DNA from: Sthenelais limicola
Taxonomy: Eukaryota; Annelida; Polychaeta; Phyllodocida; Sigalionidae
DNA length: 64,000 nt
NCBI GenBank assembly: GCA_942159475.1
Contig: OW804096.1
Coordinates: forward strand, 106,056,194 to 106,120,193
Reading direction: 5' to 3'
The translations under genes and the position numbers were made by a program. Of the stretch, positions 44,972 to 59,625 are shown piece by piece. The stretch's first letter is position 1; each line of letters starts with the position of its first letter. The notes beneath the pieces are model-generated. The model ran no database searches. It was not told where the DNA came from and saw only the letters and a list, made by a program, of their open reading frames with translations.

Positions 44972-47292
44972 TTTCGTAGAAATCGCTCTTCCCGTATTTT
45001 TATGGATAACATATGTGTAGTAGTATAAGGAGATGTCACCAATCATATGGCTGTATCATACTAGCCTACTTTTGCCGATCAAACTCTCTGAAATACAAAT
45101 TAAGAAAATGCATTTCTTTACACTATAACCTAAGCAGTTTCGAACATGAATAATAAGGTGAGCAAAACATTCATTCGCTCAATCATAATCCATACCAGTT
45201 AATTACGGTATGATCCTGCCTTGATACAGCCTCGGTTGCGAAATCCAGCACATTGATTTAGAGAGGACGAGTTATACCGTTCTTGTGACTGGTTTCATTA
45301 GGGCTACGACCGCCTCCTCTGGGTCCAGACTATAGAGGGCCTTAAAGGGTTAGACTCTAAAGCTTGTTAGTTGCCCCTTGGCTGATAGGATGAAGTTCCG
45401 GAAATCACAAGGGTCACATAAATCCCCACTGACTGGGCTGGCCTCACTAGGAACTTCAAACAATCACACAACTGGAACTAACACAATTTTGCTTTCATGA
45501 ACCTGCCGTGTTCGTTATACACCTACGATGTATTGACTTGGGTGTCACCTGATAATATAAACTCAAATGAAATGCACAGATCCGAGGGGATATGTATAGA
45601 TCTGTGTAATTTACCCTCCGACTCGAGAGACATTCAGGAGCGAGTTTCTTTATCTAATGAATATTTATGACTAGCCCACTGTTTCGGTCTGTGAGGAGGA
45701 CGGGCCGTGCTTGTATAAACGAGGAGATGGTTATATTCATTCAAAAGAGATGTATACACCCAGTGGAATACCACTGAAAAGTATTATATATTTATATGAA
45801 TGACGATTGTTGTGGAGACCCGCGTGGCACCTATTGTTCAGGAAAACGTAATGTGGCTGTGATAAATTCATTTAAAGAACCGCCCCAAAAGGGAGAATTA
45901 TCCAAACACTGTTCAAGTGCGTTATGGATTGGATTATGGAATGTATTCAAATATTGAACAATTCACCCTAAAGAACTTAAAGAATGTCCTGAAGCCTGTT
46001 GTGAATGTTGTAAGAGGATCATATGGATGACTCACACCCGCTCACAAGACGCTGAAGGCATCGAATCACGTAGAAACTGCTCTATATTAAATGCATTACT
46101 TCGCAACGAAAAAACGTTGGCTTCAATGGGCAATTCATTCACATCCGTATCTATGAGCCTGTTCATTAAAGGATCACATTCAAGACAACCCCATCATTTC
46201 ACAAGCAGCGAGTCTGTTTCTCACTAACTTTGTTTTAATTAAAATGGAAATGTATTTGAAGTACTTGGTTAAAGAAATATGACTACTTCGGTACAGATTA
46301 TGTGTATACACTTCATTGTGTCCCACATGAGTCGGTATCATACAAAAGATAAACAGAAATGGCCGTTAATCTCTGTATATCATCGGGGAAACCAGTTACA
46401 AGTCCGACCTTTCTGCTCACAATAGGGACCACTTCCTTTTCTAAACCGATGTACTAAGAAGCAATAAGTTCGCTTCAGACGTCCAATATGGCGCCGCCCT
46501 TTGACATCCTGACAACATTCGCTATTTTTCATGACGTTCAGGGCACCTCAGTCTGACCCTGAACATGACGTAGCGACCCTATCCTCCCCGCCCTCCTTTC
46601 TCATTGATATCGTTCGATATTTGCAACACCCTGGGGTTTGAAAGGGGACCTGTGAATTAAAGCCTCTCTGTGTGAAATCGCCACAAGGCTGGGACCTTAT
46701 ATAGAGAGGGCATAAAGAAATTGGTCTTACCTTGACCACTGCACCAAACCGGTACATGTCTGGCTACTTCCTCTAATGAATAATGCATTGGCACAGATGT
46801 AGGCCTAATCCGTTCAAAACTGGACCTTAATGCTCAACGCTTTGCCCTCTCATGAAATTATTAATATATCAGACGTACGGTACGTATATATATAAAACAT
46901 GATACTTTTTCAATTAAACACCAAGTATTAAACACCAGTATCTATACCCACGACAAAGGAGCCTCAGAGTAACGTAAGTTTAGTTAGTTGTAAAGTGTAC
47001 GTTGAATACATTCTCTCGAACAAATATCGATGTGAATGAATGATATCACCCCTGGAGTAGCCGCTAACTGAAGTTGAGTTCTTGTCATGTAGATTTATTC
47101 CCTTTCTTTTAGATTGCCACTCGATCCAGGGGATTAGCCATCCCACTCGAGCTATCTATCTAACAAAGGAAACAATGTGTGTGGATGGTATTGTTAGAAT
47201 ATACAATGTCCTATTCACTGTAAAACTATGAGCGCTAATGGGGATTGATAGCTTTCTGAAATAGGGCTTGATATTGTTGATCCTGCAGGCAA

Positions 47293-47328
47293 ACTACGAA
47301 GCATTAACTATAGTTAATGCTTTGTAGT
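47293..47328. repeat. 36-bp near-perfect palindrome
   Basis: actacgaagcattaacta and tagttaatgctttgtagt are reverse complements with one G-T type mismatch and no loop. The sequence lies inside the Ly6-like intron. It could be a cruciform, a paired homeodomain-type site (the arms contain attaac/gttaat), or chance. Confidence 0.8.
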
Positions 47329-47696
47329 GTGTCCCGAGAATACCAAAAGATCTGGGCCAGTGCAAAAATCGGGAGTTGCTCTCCACGGATGCTAACAAAT
47401 ACCAACGTCTATCTTGTTCAATAACTAAAAACACAATCTTCAAAATCACTGTAAGTCATACTGTAGTGTCATAAAGATGTGTCAGAAAAGGGATTCAATT
47501 TCTTTCAACTTTTGAAGACTTTATGCAATGAAACCCTACATCCCACTTAAAATCTAATTGCTTTAGGATATACGGGATTTCCAGCAGAAATACGTTTGAG
47601 ACGAAAATTAAACTGTGGAAACCTGATACGTGGATTGAGATTACAATAGAGGATCACGGTTGATTCTGAATTTCAGTAGAGCAATAAGTGGCAAGA

Positions 47697-47857
47697 GTAA
47701 TTGTGCATATGAATTCCATTTATTCGTAATGTTCCGATTGTTGCATAATCCATGTTGAAATTCTCTAAAGGTGGCTAAAGTAATTGTACACATGAATACC
47801 ATGTATTCCCAGTGTTTCAATTGTTGCATAATCCATGTTGAAATTCTCTAAAGGTTC
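47697..47857. repeat. 83-bp tandem duplication
   Basis: Unit 1 (47697-47779) and unit 2 (47780-47857, slightly shorter) share gtaattgt and an identical block of about 34 bases that starts attgttgcataatccatg and runs to ctctaaaggt. The middle of each unit is more diverged. Confidence 0.9.
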
Positions 47858-49462
47858 AATTACTGCATGTGACGCCTGAACAAGCATTGTTTTGGGGTTT
47901 TCCTTGAATGAAAGATGTTTAGAATAACTATGAATGCAAGATTCCACGGGGCTATAAACTATTCATTCGTTTTTCCCACTGACGTGGGGTTGTTCACATT
48001 GTCCAATGTAATCTTGTAATTAACCCATAATTACCGTAAAAAGGATTTGTCGAACGGAAGCAGTGCGCTCAGCCTGACTGATTAGGGAGTCGAATTATAG
48101 GGTTAATTTGTGTTTATATTGCCACCGCGATGTCTTCTCCGATTAATTCCATTTCCAGGGATGCTTTGTATTGTAAGCACCCAATGTAGGCGTGTTAGTC
48201 TGTTTAATACCCATATCTTTGTGTAGATTGTGTTTGTGGATTCTCTTATTAGGGAGAGGAACATAAAATGGAATTAGCTGCTCATCATTTAATGACAACA
48301 CCCAGCTTCAATTCATCAAGTGCAGTGTCTGTTGCTTTTTTCCATGAAGCTGAATATATTCATCTCGAGTATCATTGCATTATTATGAACTATCACAGTG
48401 AATAGAAAAATTACATCTATCTCCGGTGATAAAATGATATTAATGAGATTGCGAATGTGTAAAACGTCCCGCGAAAGCCATTTTCTCATTAAGAGTAGAA
48501 ATTAATTCCGCATCTCAATTTACTCACAATGAATCCATTTACAGCTACGCCGACTGTTGGTATTCATTATTCTCTGGTTCTACTGTGTTCTCTAGAACTC
48601 ATTACCCGATATTGAACTCTTTTCAAAGCCGCTAAATATATTTATAAAATGGAAGTTATTCCTAGGATTTAGGTTATCTTCCTGTCTAAGCTTACCAAAG
48701 TGACTCCTTCCTCTATGCTCCCATGGATGCATGTGTGACATTTGCTAAATGATCTGACTCTATCAATGCCCAACTATCCTCTATTAATGGATTGCAAAAC
48801 TGTGTGAGATTGGTTCGGTAGATCCGAAGCCATCAAGGTCCATGACTCAAGTAAATAAGGTGCCAAACAAATACCTCTATTAGCAGGGCCCATGAAATGG
48901 GCCTTCCTATTAGCTACAAGTCCAATAAGTGAGCTTTAATTTACTGAGCTTCATCGTCTGTCCAAGGCGGCTTGCCAAGTTGTTTTTCTCCTTTCCGCTA
49001 GTCTGGTGTTCCGTCGCCATTAAAAGGAAGTATTAGATCCGCATCTTCATTTACTGAACAGTACTATATTCTATAACCAAAATTATCGACTCACGTACAA
49101 TGGAATGAATTCAGTCGATATTTGCTCGTTATTAGAAATTGTATTCTAGCTGCATTTCATTTTGATATGCATACAAAGAGGGATTGCTATTGCTTCTATT
49201 GCGTATCCCTTGGATGTGATATTTACCGTTCGACTTTCTGCCACTCAATATTTCCTTTCGGGAGGGTTTAGATTTTAACAGCGTTTCGATATATCTTCTC
49301 GCTCTGTCCATCTGCCTATCGACCCCAGGGAATAGATGCCTTTTCCCCACACTACTCATTTATCCTTTGCCTCGCCTTGCGCCTCGATCAAGTATGTTTT
49401 GATATGTGTATTATTGAACCGTGCTTAATGGGCATTATATCGTATTCTCTCTTTTCCATTAG

Positions 49463-49710
49463 AGACATTGATCGCTTTTATCAGGGACTGCAGTACAACA
49501 AAGATGGGCGATGAATGCAAGGTAATCGCCGACGCCTCTTCGAATGCCCCACACACGGTCTGCTACGAGACCTGCAACTACGATGGTTGTAACAGCGCAC
49601 ATTCATCAATGCGAGCAACAGGCTTCCTCCAGTGGGCCCTCGTGGCTGGTATCACAACTTACCAAATAGTTAACTTCATTAGAAGCCAGATGGGACATGT
49701 AGGGACCTAG
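49463..49710 (+). CDS. Ly6/uPAR (QVR-like) gene, terminal exon
   Basis: An acceptor (tctcttttccattag) precedes 49463 and the stop is TAG at 49708-49710. After the split Lys codon the exon reads TLIAFIRDC..., then further Cys in EC, VCYETC and YDGCN. The final DGCN-type motif is the signature end of an LU domain. With the 41107-41250 exon this gives ten Cys in canonical order. A tail follows with a hydrophobic stretch (FLQWALVAGITTYQIV) and a short polar end, which fits a weak GPI-anchor signal or a membrane segment. The RDC before the sixth Cys resembles the RGC of insect QVR/crooked-type proteins. In that family such proteins modulate channels, receptors or septate junctions; no specific role can be assigned here. 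Confidence 0.82.
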
Positions 49711-52700
49711 TTGAGCGGCTAAGGAAGCTAGTGCCTTGGGATGCTGAGAGTTTTAATTAATTTATTTCCGTGCCGTCCTCTATAATGTTATAGATTATAT
49801 CACCCTGTATTATGCTGATGTATGTTCCATCGAATGATAGAAAGGACGGTACTATATGTTCCTTTCACCTTCCTAAGTTTTATCAATTAAAAATATTTTG
49901 GCCCTGAGATTGCAATATAAAACCCCAATCATTTGATTAATTAACCGAGGGGGAATTCTTAAAAAATATGTATGCACCTCTCTACACTAAAGTTTTATGT
50001 ACTTCATGGTGCTCCTCTTATACCTAGATTTTCACTAAATTTATCTGCCCATTGAATGTCTAAACGCTCAACTTTGGATCTTTCACTTTGGATAAGTGTG
50101 CGAATCTAGTCATTTATTCATTCGATTAAAAAGCATGAACAATTTTCTCAATCAATAAAAACCGTACGACGTTCGAATTAAAAATTACCTGTATTTAAGA
50201 CACGACTACAACTGTGCTTGAAATGATAACAACAACTTGGCATGCAAAGAACAGATGTTACTTTGCTATTAATTGATATTGTATCCGATGCTCCTAATGT
50301 GTAGTATATATAATCATATATACTCGTGTACCGGTAATCATTAATAAGTTATTTGACTGTCAATGTTCATCGAATAATCATGCTAATACAGCATTTCATT
50401 GGAAGAATGTTTATTGAATCGTTGCTGTGATCAATGTATGGATTAATTGATTGTGTTCAAAGAATAAACAAGTTGTGAATCACTGATTGGTCATGGTAAA
50501 GCCACTATTAGTCTGTATAAACATGATCCCATGCTTCATCGCTAGAAACAAGCAAGCATGTTTACGTCACAGAGACCGATAGGATATTAATACGATAGAA
50601 TACTAGTTATATGATACTATTCTAATCGTTAAGACCTCCAATGAGGACATGTATTGGCGCTATTTTGTGCATAGTCGGTCAAATGTTTGAATTAATATGG
50701 TCCTAATATAATTATTTAAGTGTGTGAAACCAACGTTTTAACAGAAGCATGCATCGTGGTGCTCCTTAATTATATCGGCTGTTCATATTTGTGGGTAATG
50801 CTATTTATAAAATATCATTCCTGTACATATTATATGTTTCTTGCAAGGCGTGGAAAATAAATAGTATATCGTTCTTGAACCATATTGTAAATGAATTGCG
50901 TCAGTATTGTAAATGCATATCGTTCCTTGATGTTGTTTGTTGTGTATTGGTATTGAGCGGCATTTCTAATCAATGTTCACTTATTAGCTATTATCAAGCG
51001 AACAAGTACCTGTATAATACATTCAACATACATACTTACCCTCTGTAGATGTTCTCTTGCCGTAAATGTGAATTATCGGGGGCTCTCTTGGCTGTCTGTA
51101 CTGAAAATGAATTATTTAAATGTGCTTAGTGAAGCCAAGGAGAGAGAAAGTGTAATGTAATTTCTCCTTGTCACTCGTTTCATTTCCTTTCGTTGTTCAC
51201 TATGTCTCATCCTGTTTAGAGAAATAACTTTACCAAATTGTATTTAGGTGATTCAAATGTCATTGTTAGGAATTAGAATGGGACATATTATGATAATCGT
51301 ATGATAACCGATGCTATGCATGTGGTTAAAATTGAAGGAATGTGCTATAATGGGGCATAGTCAACAGCCCGATCCCAAAATGATAACATCAACATTGATA
51401 GACACTCCGCACATACTATCAAAGCCGGAAATATCAGCGTTGACTCATGTTATCGCTTCTTTTGATAATGCCCCATTCCTGTGCATAGGAAAAAAGGATT
51501 GTGAAGTTGATGGAGGGAAGTACGTTTTAAAAGAAAGTGTACGTCCAGAACGAAGGGAAACTATCCTAGTGATTGTTCCCAAACGGCTTTAAACGATTTA
51601 CAGGGAGTTGATTGTCTGTCAGAGTATTATTATTTGAATTGCCAAATACATCATATTCTACTTTGTTCCGTGTATTGTAAAGTATAATAATTATTTGGAA
51701 TGTAGCCATACAATGAGAGGCTCCACTTTGTTCATGTTCACATATATACCACATTCCGAACCGCTTATGAATTCATGCTGGAGGTACGTATATCGAATAG
51801 TTTGTCTTCAAACAATAGGTTGTCTTCAAACAGAAAATGAATTGCTCGCTAGTAATAATGTGCTAGTAATTATGTTCTCGGGTATGATAAAACTCCTATA
51901 AGAATTGTTGCTCGTAGGCATATTATATATATAAAAACGTCAACACTATGAGAGGTCTAAGAGAGAAAAAGGCAATTTTACAAATATCAACGAAGTCAAC
52001 ACTTAGCCATTACAAAGTGAACGTTATAATTTTATAGAGACGTTCCTCCAGGTGCCAAATTTACTCATGATTTCTCTCCATCGTCTAATGGGTATGTGTA
52101 GTATGATGTTTTACCTTATCAATATGTAATTATAAATATGTGGATACTAGAAATGTGTATGTCTCTCGAGCTGCTTTGAGCTTTACGTGTACGTCATAAT
52201 TACCAGAAATAGAGATGTACATTATAACTCATTGCGTAGGATAACCATCAACTCATTATAATGACGCTGTTGTGGACAATAAAAAAGACAATTGGATTTT
52301 GAGTCGTTTTATTACTTACACCTCATCAGGAAGTTGGTATGTGATACTGCTTTTAACATATAATTGAATGAAGAGAATTGAACCTATATATATATATACC
52401 TCCATTTCTCTAGCACTTACTATGTAGCCATCCCGTACACCATCGCTCCACGCTATGGATACCGTGTTTGATTCTATCCTCTAAAAATATAACTCCAGAT
52501 AATTAAAACTGTAATATTGTTCACGTTAGCCGCAAATAGCCTGTAATTGTATGCCATTTCTTTTCAATTGGACCTATTCAAAGTTAAGGTATGCATGACT
52601 TTGTATATGATTGTAGTACAATGCGATGCGGAAAAAAAGTGCTGCTATATATATACCCAAATCTCGTTGAGATGGATGTCTATGAAAGCGAAATTGTAAT

Positions 52701-55700
52701 ATATGAGTTGTTCTACGATCCATATATTTCTTATAGACTTAATTGCTTCGAAGTCACTTTACTTTTCTATTTACCCTTATATAAACGTACATTAAGGAAA
52801 TATTAAACTTCTGTTTTCGACACTAACCCATTGAGTCCCAAGCCGCTGATGAAAATTTAAGCTTCTGTGATCTATATAGAAAATATATATGTTGTACCCC
52901 GTCGGTAAGTAATTGGGAAAAACAAATGAGGGATAGGGTATTGAGTGGGGAGGCTGAAAGGAAAAAGCTGTTCTCCAAGTGAAGCAAAAAGCAATTAATT
53001 TATTCTCCTTTTATTTTTACCAGTCAGGTTGTATACAGGTTCAATTAAATGCATGATAGAATTGAGGTTTATATACGGGTAATTAAGCACACTCAATGAC
53101 TTTTTCAGTGCACAATTAATGAGGCAATTCATATGGAGTAGATGGGTGTTGTCAATATAAGCGTAACTAACACATTCATTACAAGGGAAAATGAAACATG
53201 AACCTAAAAAGCACTGGTTCATTAATTTTTTATTAGTGAGTTACTAGGTTGCCTATCTAAAATACGTCAGTCATGTATGTCATATCTGCCAGGTTCAATT
53301 GATAGCTCCTTTAGAAGATCAGCCGCTAGATCAGACATCTTCCACAGTGACATAGCCCATGGCTACAACCGTGCTGCAAGGTTTCTTCGGCACATGTAAG
53401 TATGTATACCTATATGTACGTGGTTACAGAAATTCACTCTGCTGTCCTTTCCTAGCAGTCCTTTCATGCAGTGCGTAGTTCGATCAGCATGAACACCGCA
53501 AAGATATATATGTACATGGTATACATGTAGAATGTGGCTTGATAAAAGGCAGATAGCGGCAGAGGGGTATTCAGTAGAAATTATCAATATTTTGGCTCGG
53601 CATGATTGAGACATATCTTACTCCCCATGTGTAGGATCCACCATTATGGCAACAGGAAATGCTTTCCCACTGGGAGTCTGGTAGTGAAATGGTATAGTAT
53701 CAGTCGGCTTATGGCTGGGCCTTACCTTGGGCGATTCAGTCCTAACAATCGATACAAATTCAGGATTCCCTTTCCTCTGAGGTTAATTGTAGCTGAAGGG
53801 TTACCTTTGAGACACAGGAATTATTAAAACAAAAAAGTCATGTATAGAATAACTATGACTATACCGATGGAATTGTAAGGGCGTGGAAGTGAACTTGTCT
53901 GTATAGCAATTGGACATTTGAGGACGTTTAACACTTCTTAGGTACAAGATAGAAAAACTCTGTAAGATCAACCAAGGACTTAAGGAAAATAAAAGATAAA
54001 GGGGGATTTCAAATTAAATCAGTGATAGGGTTTCGTTCAGCTTGCTTCCAAATAATTGAAATTATGCTTCAATTTCAGCACCCGATGATTCAATCACCCT
54101 GCTTGTTTTCTGCAAACTTTATCTGACGAAATACCAAAGAATCATATGAATACAGACCCCATGACATCAATCTACTGTAGCGCTTCTTACTTCCCAAGCC
54201 AATAAACAGAATAGATTCATTCTATTTACCATACTAAGATCTTAATTACCAAACACTTATAATTATGTTACAATAATGCGACAAGGTGTTTGCATACTTT
54301 TGACGTGATATGAAATATTTCAGTTTGAAAACTATATTTTAGTTCCATGATGATAGTTCCTAAATTAGCATTTTAAGATTCTTGTCACGTTTCCTCGTTT
54401 AGTAAATAGACCCTATTTGCAGAGCCTTTTATAACAGATTACACTTTGAGCCTCACTGTATATGAATCCATTACTGTAAAGAACAATTTAATCGGTATCT
54501 TATTATATATACGCGGAAGGTATTACATGCATTGGTAGTCAAGCTTCATTTGTTTTGTTTTTGTTTTTGCGACATCGTTTTATTCCTTATGCGTGGACAT
54601 AGGTTAATACAAGTTTACATCTAGGATAACGTATCATATTGGCTTCGCGACCCGAGGCTCAAGGGGGTGGGGTCATATTGCGAATCTATAATTTAAAGAC
54701 ACCGGAAAACAGCTTTTCAGGTCGAATCTGAGAACTCACTTCGCCGTGCTTCATTTCTTTTGAGTAGTAATGTAATATACAAAAATTAGAGAGACATAAC
54801 TGTAAATATATGTTAAGGTAAGCAAGCAGGGCACGAACTGGAACAACTCTAATTTGAGAAGTTTACAGCCTTTTTGTCAACTTTACACTATATTATGGCA
54901 GAAAAAGAATCGTATATCTTATCATCTCTCTAGAATTGAAGGAGAATTGTGAGGCTGTAATCGGGATAATTGAAATTGCAATATACTGCAAGACATACGC
55001 CTATAAACTTATAGATGTATACATACACGCGATTAGCCCTAATAAGGGATTAACCTACTAACAATGGCCCCCGGGATCAGGTTCTGGGCTTACTGGTTCA
55101 TGGGTATGTGCTAATTAAGCCCCGAATATAATACGCTACGGTTCGAAATACACGTAGGTTTTCTGAGTGCATCAAGAGCTCGATATAATTGTATGTCAAA
55201 ATTGTATGTTACTGCTTGATTAATTTCTGGAAGAGCTAGAAAAATGTAGATGTCCCCTTTATGTAATCACTACAGTCTCGGTAAATGTTGAGGAGACAAG
55301 GTCCATCACAAGGTCACAAAACACATCCAGAGTTAAGAACCGTCTCGTCTCTTCACTTCCAGATCGAAATGTCAATTCTTGCTTTTTCTCAGTTGAGAAT
55401 CTTCAATGCATTCATGGTTAAGTTGATGTGTTTCAAATGCTGTCGAACGTTTTGCTGAGGGCTTGATGGGTTTTTTTTAAAAACAAAGAAAAACATCAAA
55501 TTTCCTGCACGAGTCACTGTTTCAGTATTCAGCTCAGGATATATAGAAACGGCAATATTGATTTATTTAGACTTACTATATGTAACACAAATTATTTATG
55601 GTACTTTCGCAAGTTATTCCTGCCATGAAAGGGAATGAATTTATCACATCGAATAAAGTTATTTCAGCGAAATGCTGATCGCTTCTGTGAAGACAAAGGT

Positions 55701-58700
55701 CATCACAAATCATCCAGATGTACTTCTGGTTTGTCACTAACATTTGTGGGTGCCCGCAGCAAATGACTTGAACCACGGGTCAATTTAATACCTGTCCACC
55801 AATGCCCTTAAATGCCACGAGGTTCTCTGGAACTGCTCCCGAATCTGTCTGGCCATTAGGACTCAATACAGCGTTTCTCATTTCCATAAGATGAATATTA
55901 GGAATCTTATCAATCTCGTCGTGTTCTGAATGTTTTGTTCTATTACTTCTGTGTTAGATTTAGGATTGGTTGGTAAATGGGACCCTATTAGATACAGAAT
56001 ACACTTGTAATATTCCTGCAGTCAGCTGTGAGTGAGCTCTGGCCACATCTGCTTCCTCAAATGGCGATTTGTAATGTATTGTCGTTCAGTGGGAGCTCTA
56101 AATTCTGAGAATCAACCTCTAATGACTCCGGGTCTAACCATTGCTAATTGTACAAATGGAAGTCTCGTTTGTTTCCGGAACTGGCTGTAAAGTGTTATTT
56201 ATTAGCAACCATTAGGGCGATTGTAGGAGCAACAAATTGGTTGTCGCAAAGTAGAAATAAGACTTTAAAAATTACTCTGAATGGAAAATAAATGTTGGCG
56301 AAAATAGTTGATAAAAAAGTTAGCACTAACATTCGAAAACGGCAATCTGATTAACAACAAAGTCAGACATGTTTAGTTTTATTGTATGGTTTTATTTCAT
56401 TTTCCCCGCGCGATCCCTCCATGTGGTACGTCCGTGTGACAGACTTAAGATACAAAAGAAAAATAAATAAGTAGCTGCCTCCTGCGTTCCCAACAGACAA
56501 TTGATTTTTCCGCATGCTCAATATTGATACAATATTAACCCATTTTAAACGAGGTTTCCAGACATAATTAGTAAACATTGTAAACTGATCTCGCCAAAGA
56601 GCAGCTGCTATGCATTCGACGAATATTCATTACGTTTTTTTAAACACAATCAAAGAACATGTTTGTGTTGTAATTGTTTAGGATGAGTTTTCTCAAATTT
56701 CTCAGGGGGGACAGCAGATGAATAGAATAACCTTCACATTGAAACCTAGAATGATTTTCATCCCACGACTCCCACACAGTCACAGATCTCATCCCTAGGG
56801 TTGAGATCAGACCGCAGGACATAGCAAGTGACGTCAAAGCATTGATGATTTAGTCATCTATCTAATTTTACAAAAGCTGTGCGAATTTCAGTAGAAGCAG
56901 TAAGTAAACCCCTATAGATTTAGGGTCCTCCCTTAATTGATAGGGTAGAAGTGTCTCGAAAAGCACATAAAGTTTTAGCTAGTTAATCACGAAGCAGTGG
57001 TACGTACACATGAGGTGGTACTATTAAGATAACGTGGGTATGCTTCAGGATTAGTAGCGACAGTGCATGTGGTGTAGCATTATGTGCAAGGAATGAGGCC
57101 GCATATAGATTGAGCAAGTGAGAGGAGAGCGAGGCGCTCATGGCCTAAACACATTAATTTTAATGTCTGCAAAGAATACACCAGTGGGTGTACAGTATAG
57201 GGCGATATTAAACTCTACATAATAGCTCAAGTGTATGGGCCAAGTTCAGGCGAAAGTTAAGGGGTGAAAGCCAGTTAATTTCCATATGGGTTTACCTAGT
57301 GTGAAATTCTAAATTGCACTCTTATGTGTGGAACAAAAAGCTGATTTCAATAGTGAAGGCTAAATAGTTAGAAAATTAGTTAGCACCAAGGTCGTCTGCG
57401 ATATAATTGTACTCGGGCGGGCATCATGTAAATCCAGGCTCTGTTGCCCCAGTCACGCTGTGATCCAGGCCGTTGTGACCAATAGACACCTGCGCACCGT
57501 TTTACACAATGGACAGCCCTGAGACCCACAGGTGCTGCACAAATGGGAATATGGGAAAATGCACTTTAAGATAAGAGAAAGACGATCTTCAAGAAATGGG
57601 ACGAATCCCGAGGAAAAATAGACAGCTCGGTCATCAAGTGAGAAAACAACCTGTACCTAACGAGCGAGGGCTTATTTGACATTTACATGAACGCAATTAT
57701 TGCAGCTACTCAGAGGTGGAACTTTTGATTTAGGAACACATGAACAGACAACAAATTCTCATGAACACACATGTTCAGCCGGAAATTTGTTAGCAATGTA
57801 TGAATTCCGATTTGAGATTTCTATCACTCACCAAACATCGAAGGGCCACAAGTGTTTTTTCCATCTTCAGCAATACTTACATCCAAAAAAGGAGAGATCA
57901 AATTATAGAACATGGTTAACATGCTCTCTTGCTATAAACTGAATGTACAAAATCAAGCGATACAATGTTTCATTTTTGGAACTACACAATAAGGTCTTTT
58001 AGCAACTAACCCAACTATACAACATGTACAATTTCATAAGGACATTCGTTGGCATCTCTTTTAAGATAAAACAGTTCATATTTACACATAAATGTTTCAT
58101 ATCTTTTCGACCTGAATACACAATTCGCCAGCGAGATCGTATAACGTCTCGAAAAAGTATAAGAATATAAGAAGATAGAATTTTCGAAACAATACGAAGG
58201 TTTGAGAATGAAAAACTAATACGAGCCATAAAAATAAAACCACGAGGGGGAATGGCCCCCAAGATTAAAACCATTTCAAGTCACACAGTTGTTAGGGCAG
58301 TAAAACATCTGCCTCCAAAAATAGGCATTGTCATAAAAGATGATATGTCAATTAAAAATGTAGATCGCAAGAGGTTTGATCGATGAAAAATGTAGATCGC
58401 AAGAGGTTTGATCGATGACTGACATTTTTTCGAGTCAAGAAATATACACCAGTCAGTGTAACTCAGCTCAATCATAAAAACAAATATACACCATCTCTTA
58501 TACAACAATCAACAGTCATCGCTTAAGAAGTAATGGGATTAAAACACGAGCTGAAATCATAAGTAACTGCAAAGTACATGGAAGCTAAGAATTCTATACA
58601 ATTTTACAATAAAGAGAACTACCAAGCACTATGTATAATGATAATAATTATGATTAAAATCAGGTGTAGTGTATTTAACATTATCATCATCATTGTAACG

Positions 58701-59625
58701 TGGTAACGACTGGCAGGATTAGATTTGTTCAACGGTCACTACACTAAGGGGTAATATTGTTATCTTGGATCAAGGCACTGACAGCCGTAGGTTTGGACGA
58801 ATGTTAGTAGTAATAAGAATGGGCCAATAGTAGCAGTAGTGGAGGGAGTGGGGAGGTAGGCGGGACTTCTCCCACCTGCTCTACCCCACATACTACCATT
58901 GGCTGGACGTCAGTACATATATGTATATATGAGGCATCACTCGCATCTGTGGCAGGAACGATGATTAAGGCTAACAGTGGCCATATCCAAAGGTGTGTCC
59001 ATAACGAAACCCAACTCTTGCAAAGATAGGTTTGGAGCAATGGACATAACGCACCAATGGCTGGATCACTGTAAATGGACGATTTTCTGATTTGAGCCAA
59101 GAACCAGAATATCAACATTATTATTATTATTGTTGTTCTTATTCAAATAACCACCTTATTCTCTTGCTTCAGGTAACTCAACTAATTAAAACAATAACTC
59201 TTAACCAAACGGTACATGCTTCCCTCGAGGATTTAACTCGTTTACATTATTGTTGATACCCAAGAAACTTGGCAAGCGTTAAAAACTTTAAATCTACATA
59301 ATATATACGTGCTATTTACACACTATATTCAAGGACGGTTGTACCGACAATAAAAACAATAAAACCTGTTTTATAACACAGCTAGTAAAATAATCGGAGT
59401 AAGATACTGAACACACTTTTCAGTGAATGCTTGAGAATGTGTACATACATAATTCGGTTCATTGCTCAGCAATATAAATGTCTTCCATACACTTAGCAAG
59501 TATCAAATAATACATATGTACACTAGAGAGTAACAAAACCCCCTATTCTGTTTCATTGCACTTAAGAATCTACCGAGTATAAACCCACTACAAAAAGTCA
59601 TCTAGACCAGTAGATGAAGTAACTA
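49711..59625. other. gene desert between the Ly6-like gene and the minus-strand terminal exon
   Basis: I see no exon with splice flanks and domain content. The first part probably includes the 3' untranslated region of the Ly6-like gene; the last part includes that of the minus-strand gene. One 29-bp tandem duplication is listed separately. An ATT/GTT-rich microsatellite-like patch lies at about 59117-59142. Confidence 0.45.
58359..58416. repeat. 29-bp tandem duplication
   Basis: atgtagatcgcaagaggttt plus gatcgatga occurs twice in tandem. It lies downstream of the minus-strand gene. Confidence 0.92.

Larger units (their letters stand above)
41251..49462 (+). other. 8.2-kb intron of the Ly6-like gene
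   Basis: The intron starts GTAAGT and ends ...cttttccattag. Exon phases on both sides agree and together give exactly ten Cys, so no further coding exon is needed between them. It holds a tandem duplication (41915-43340), C/T-rich low-complexity tracts (43480-44040 and 44380-44670), a Helitron-like end at 44346, a 36-bp palindrome (47293-47328) and an 83-bp tandem repeat (47697-47857). No other gene is supported. Confidence 0.65.
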
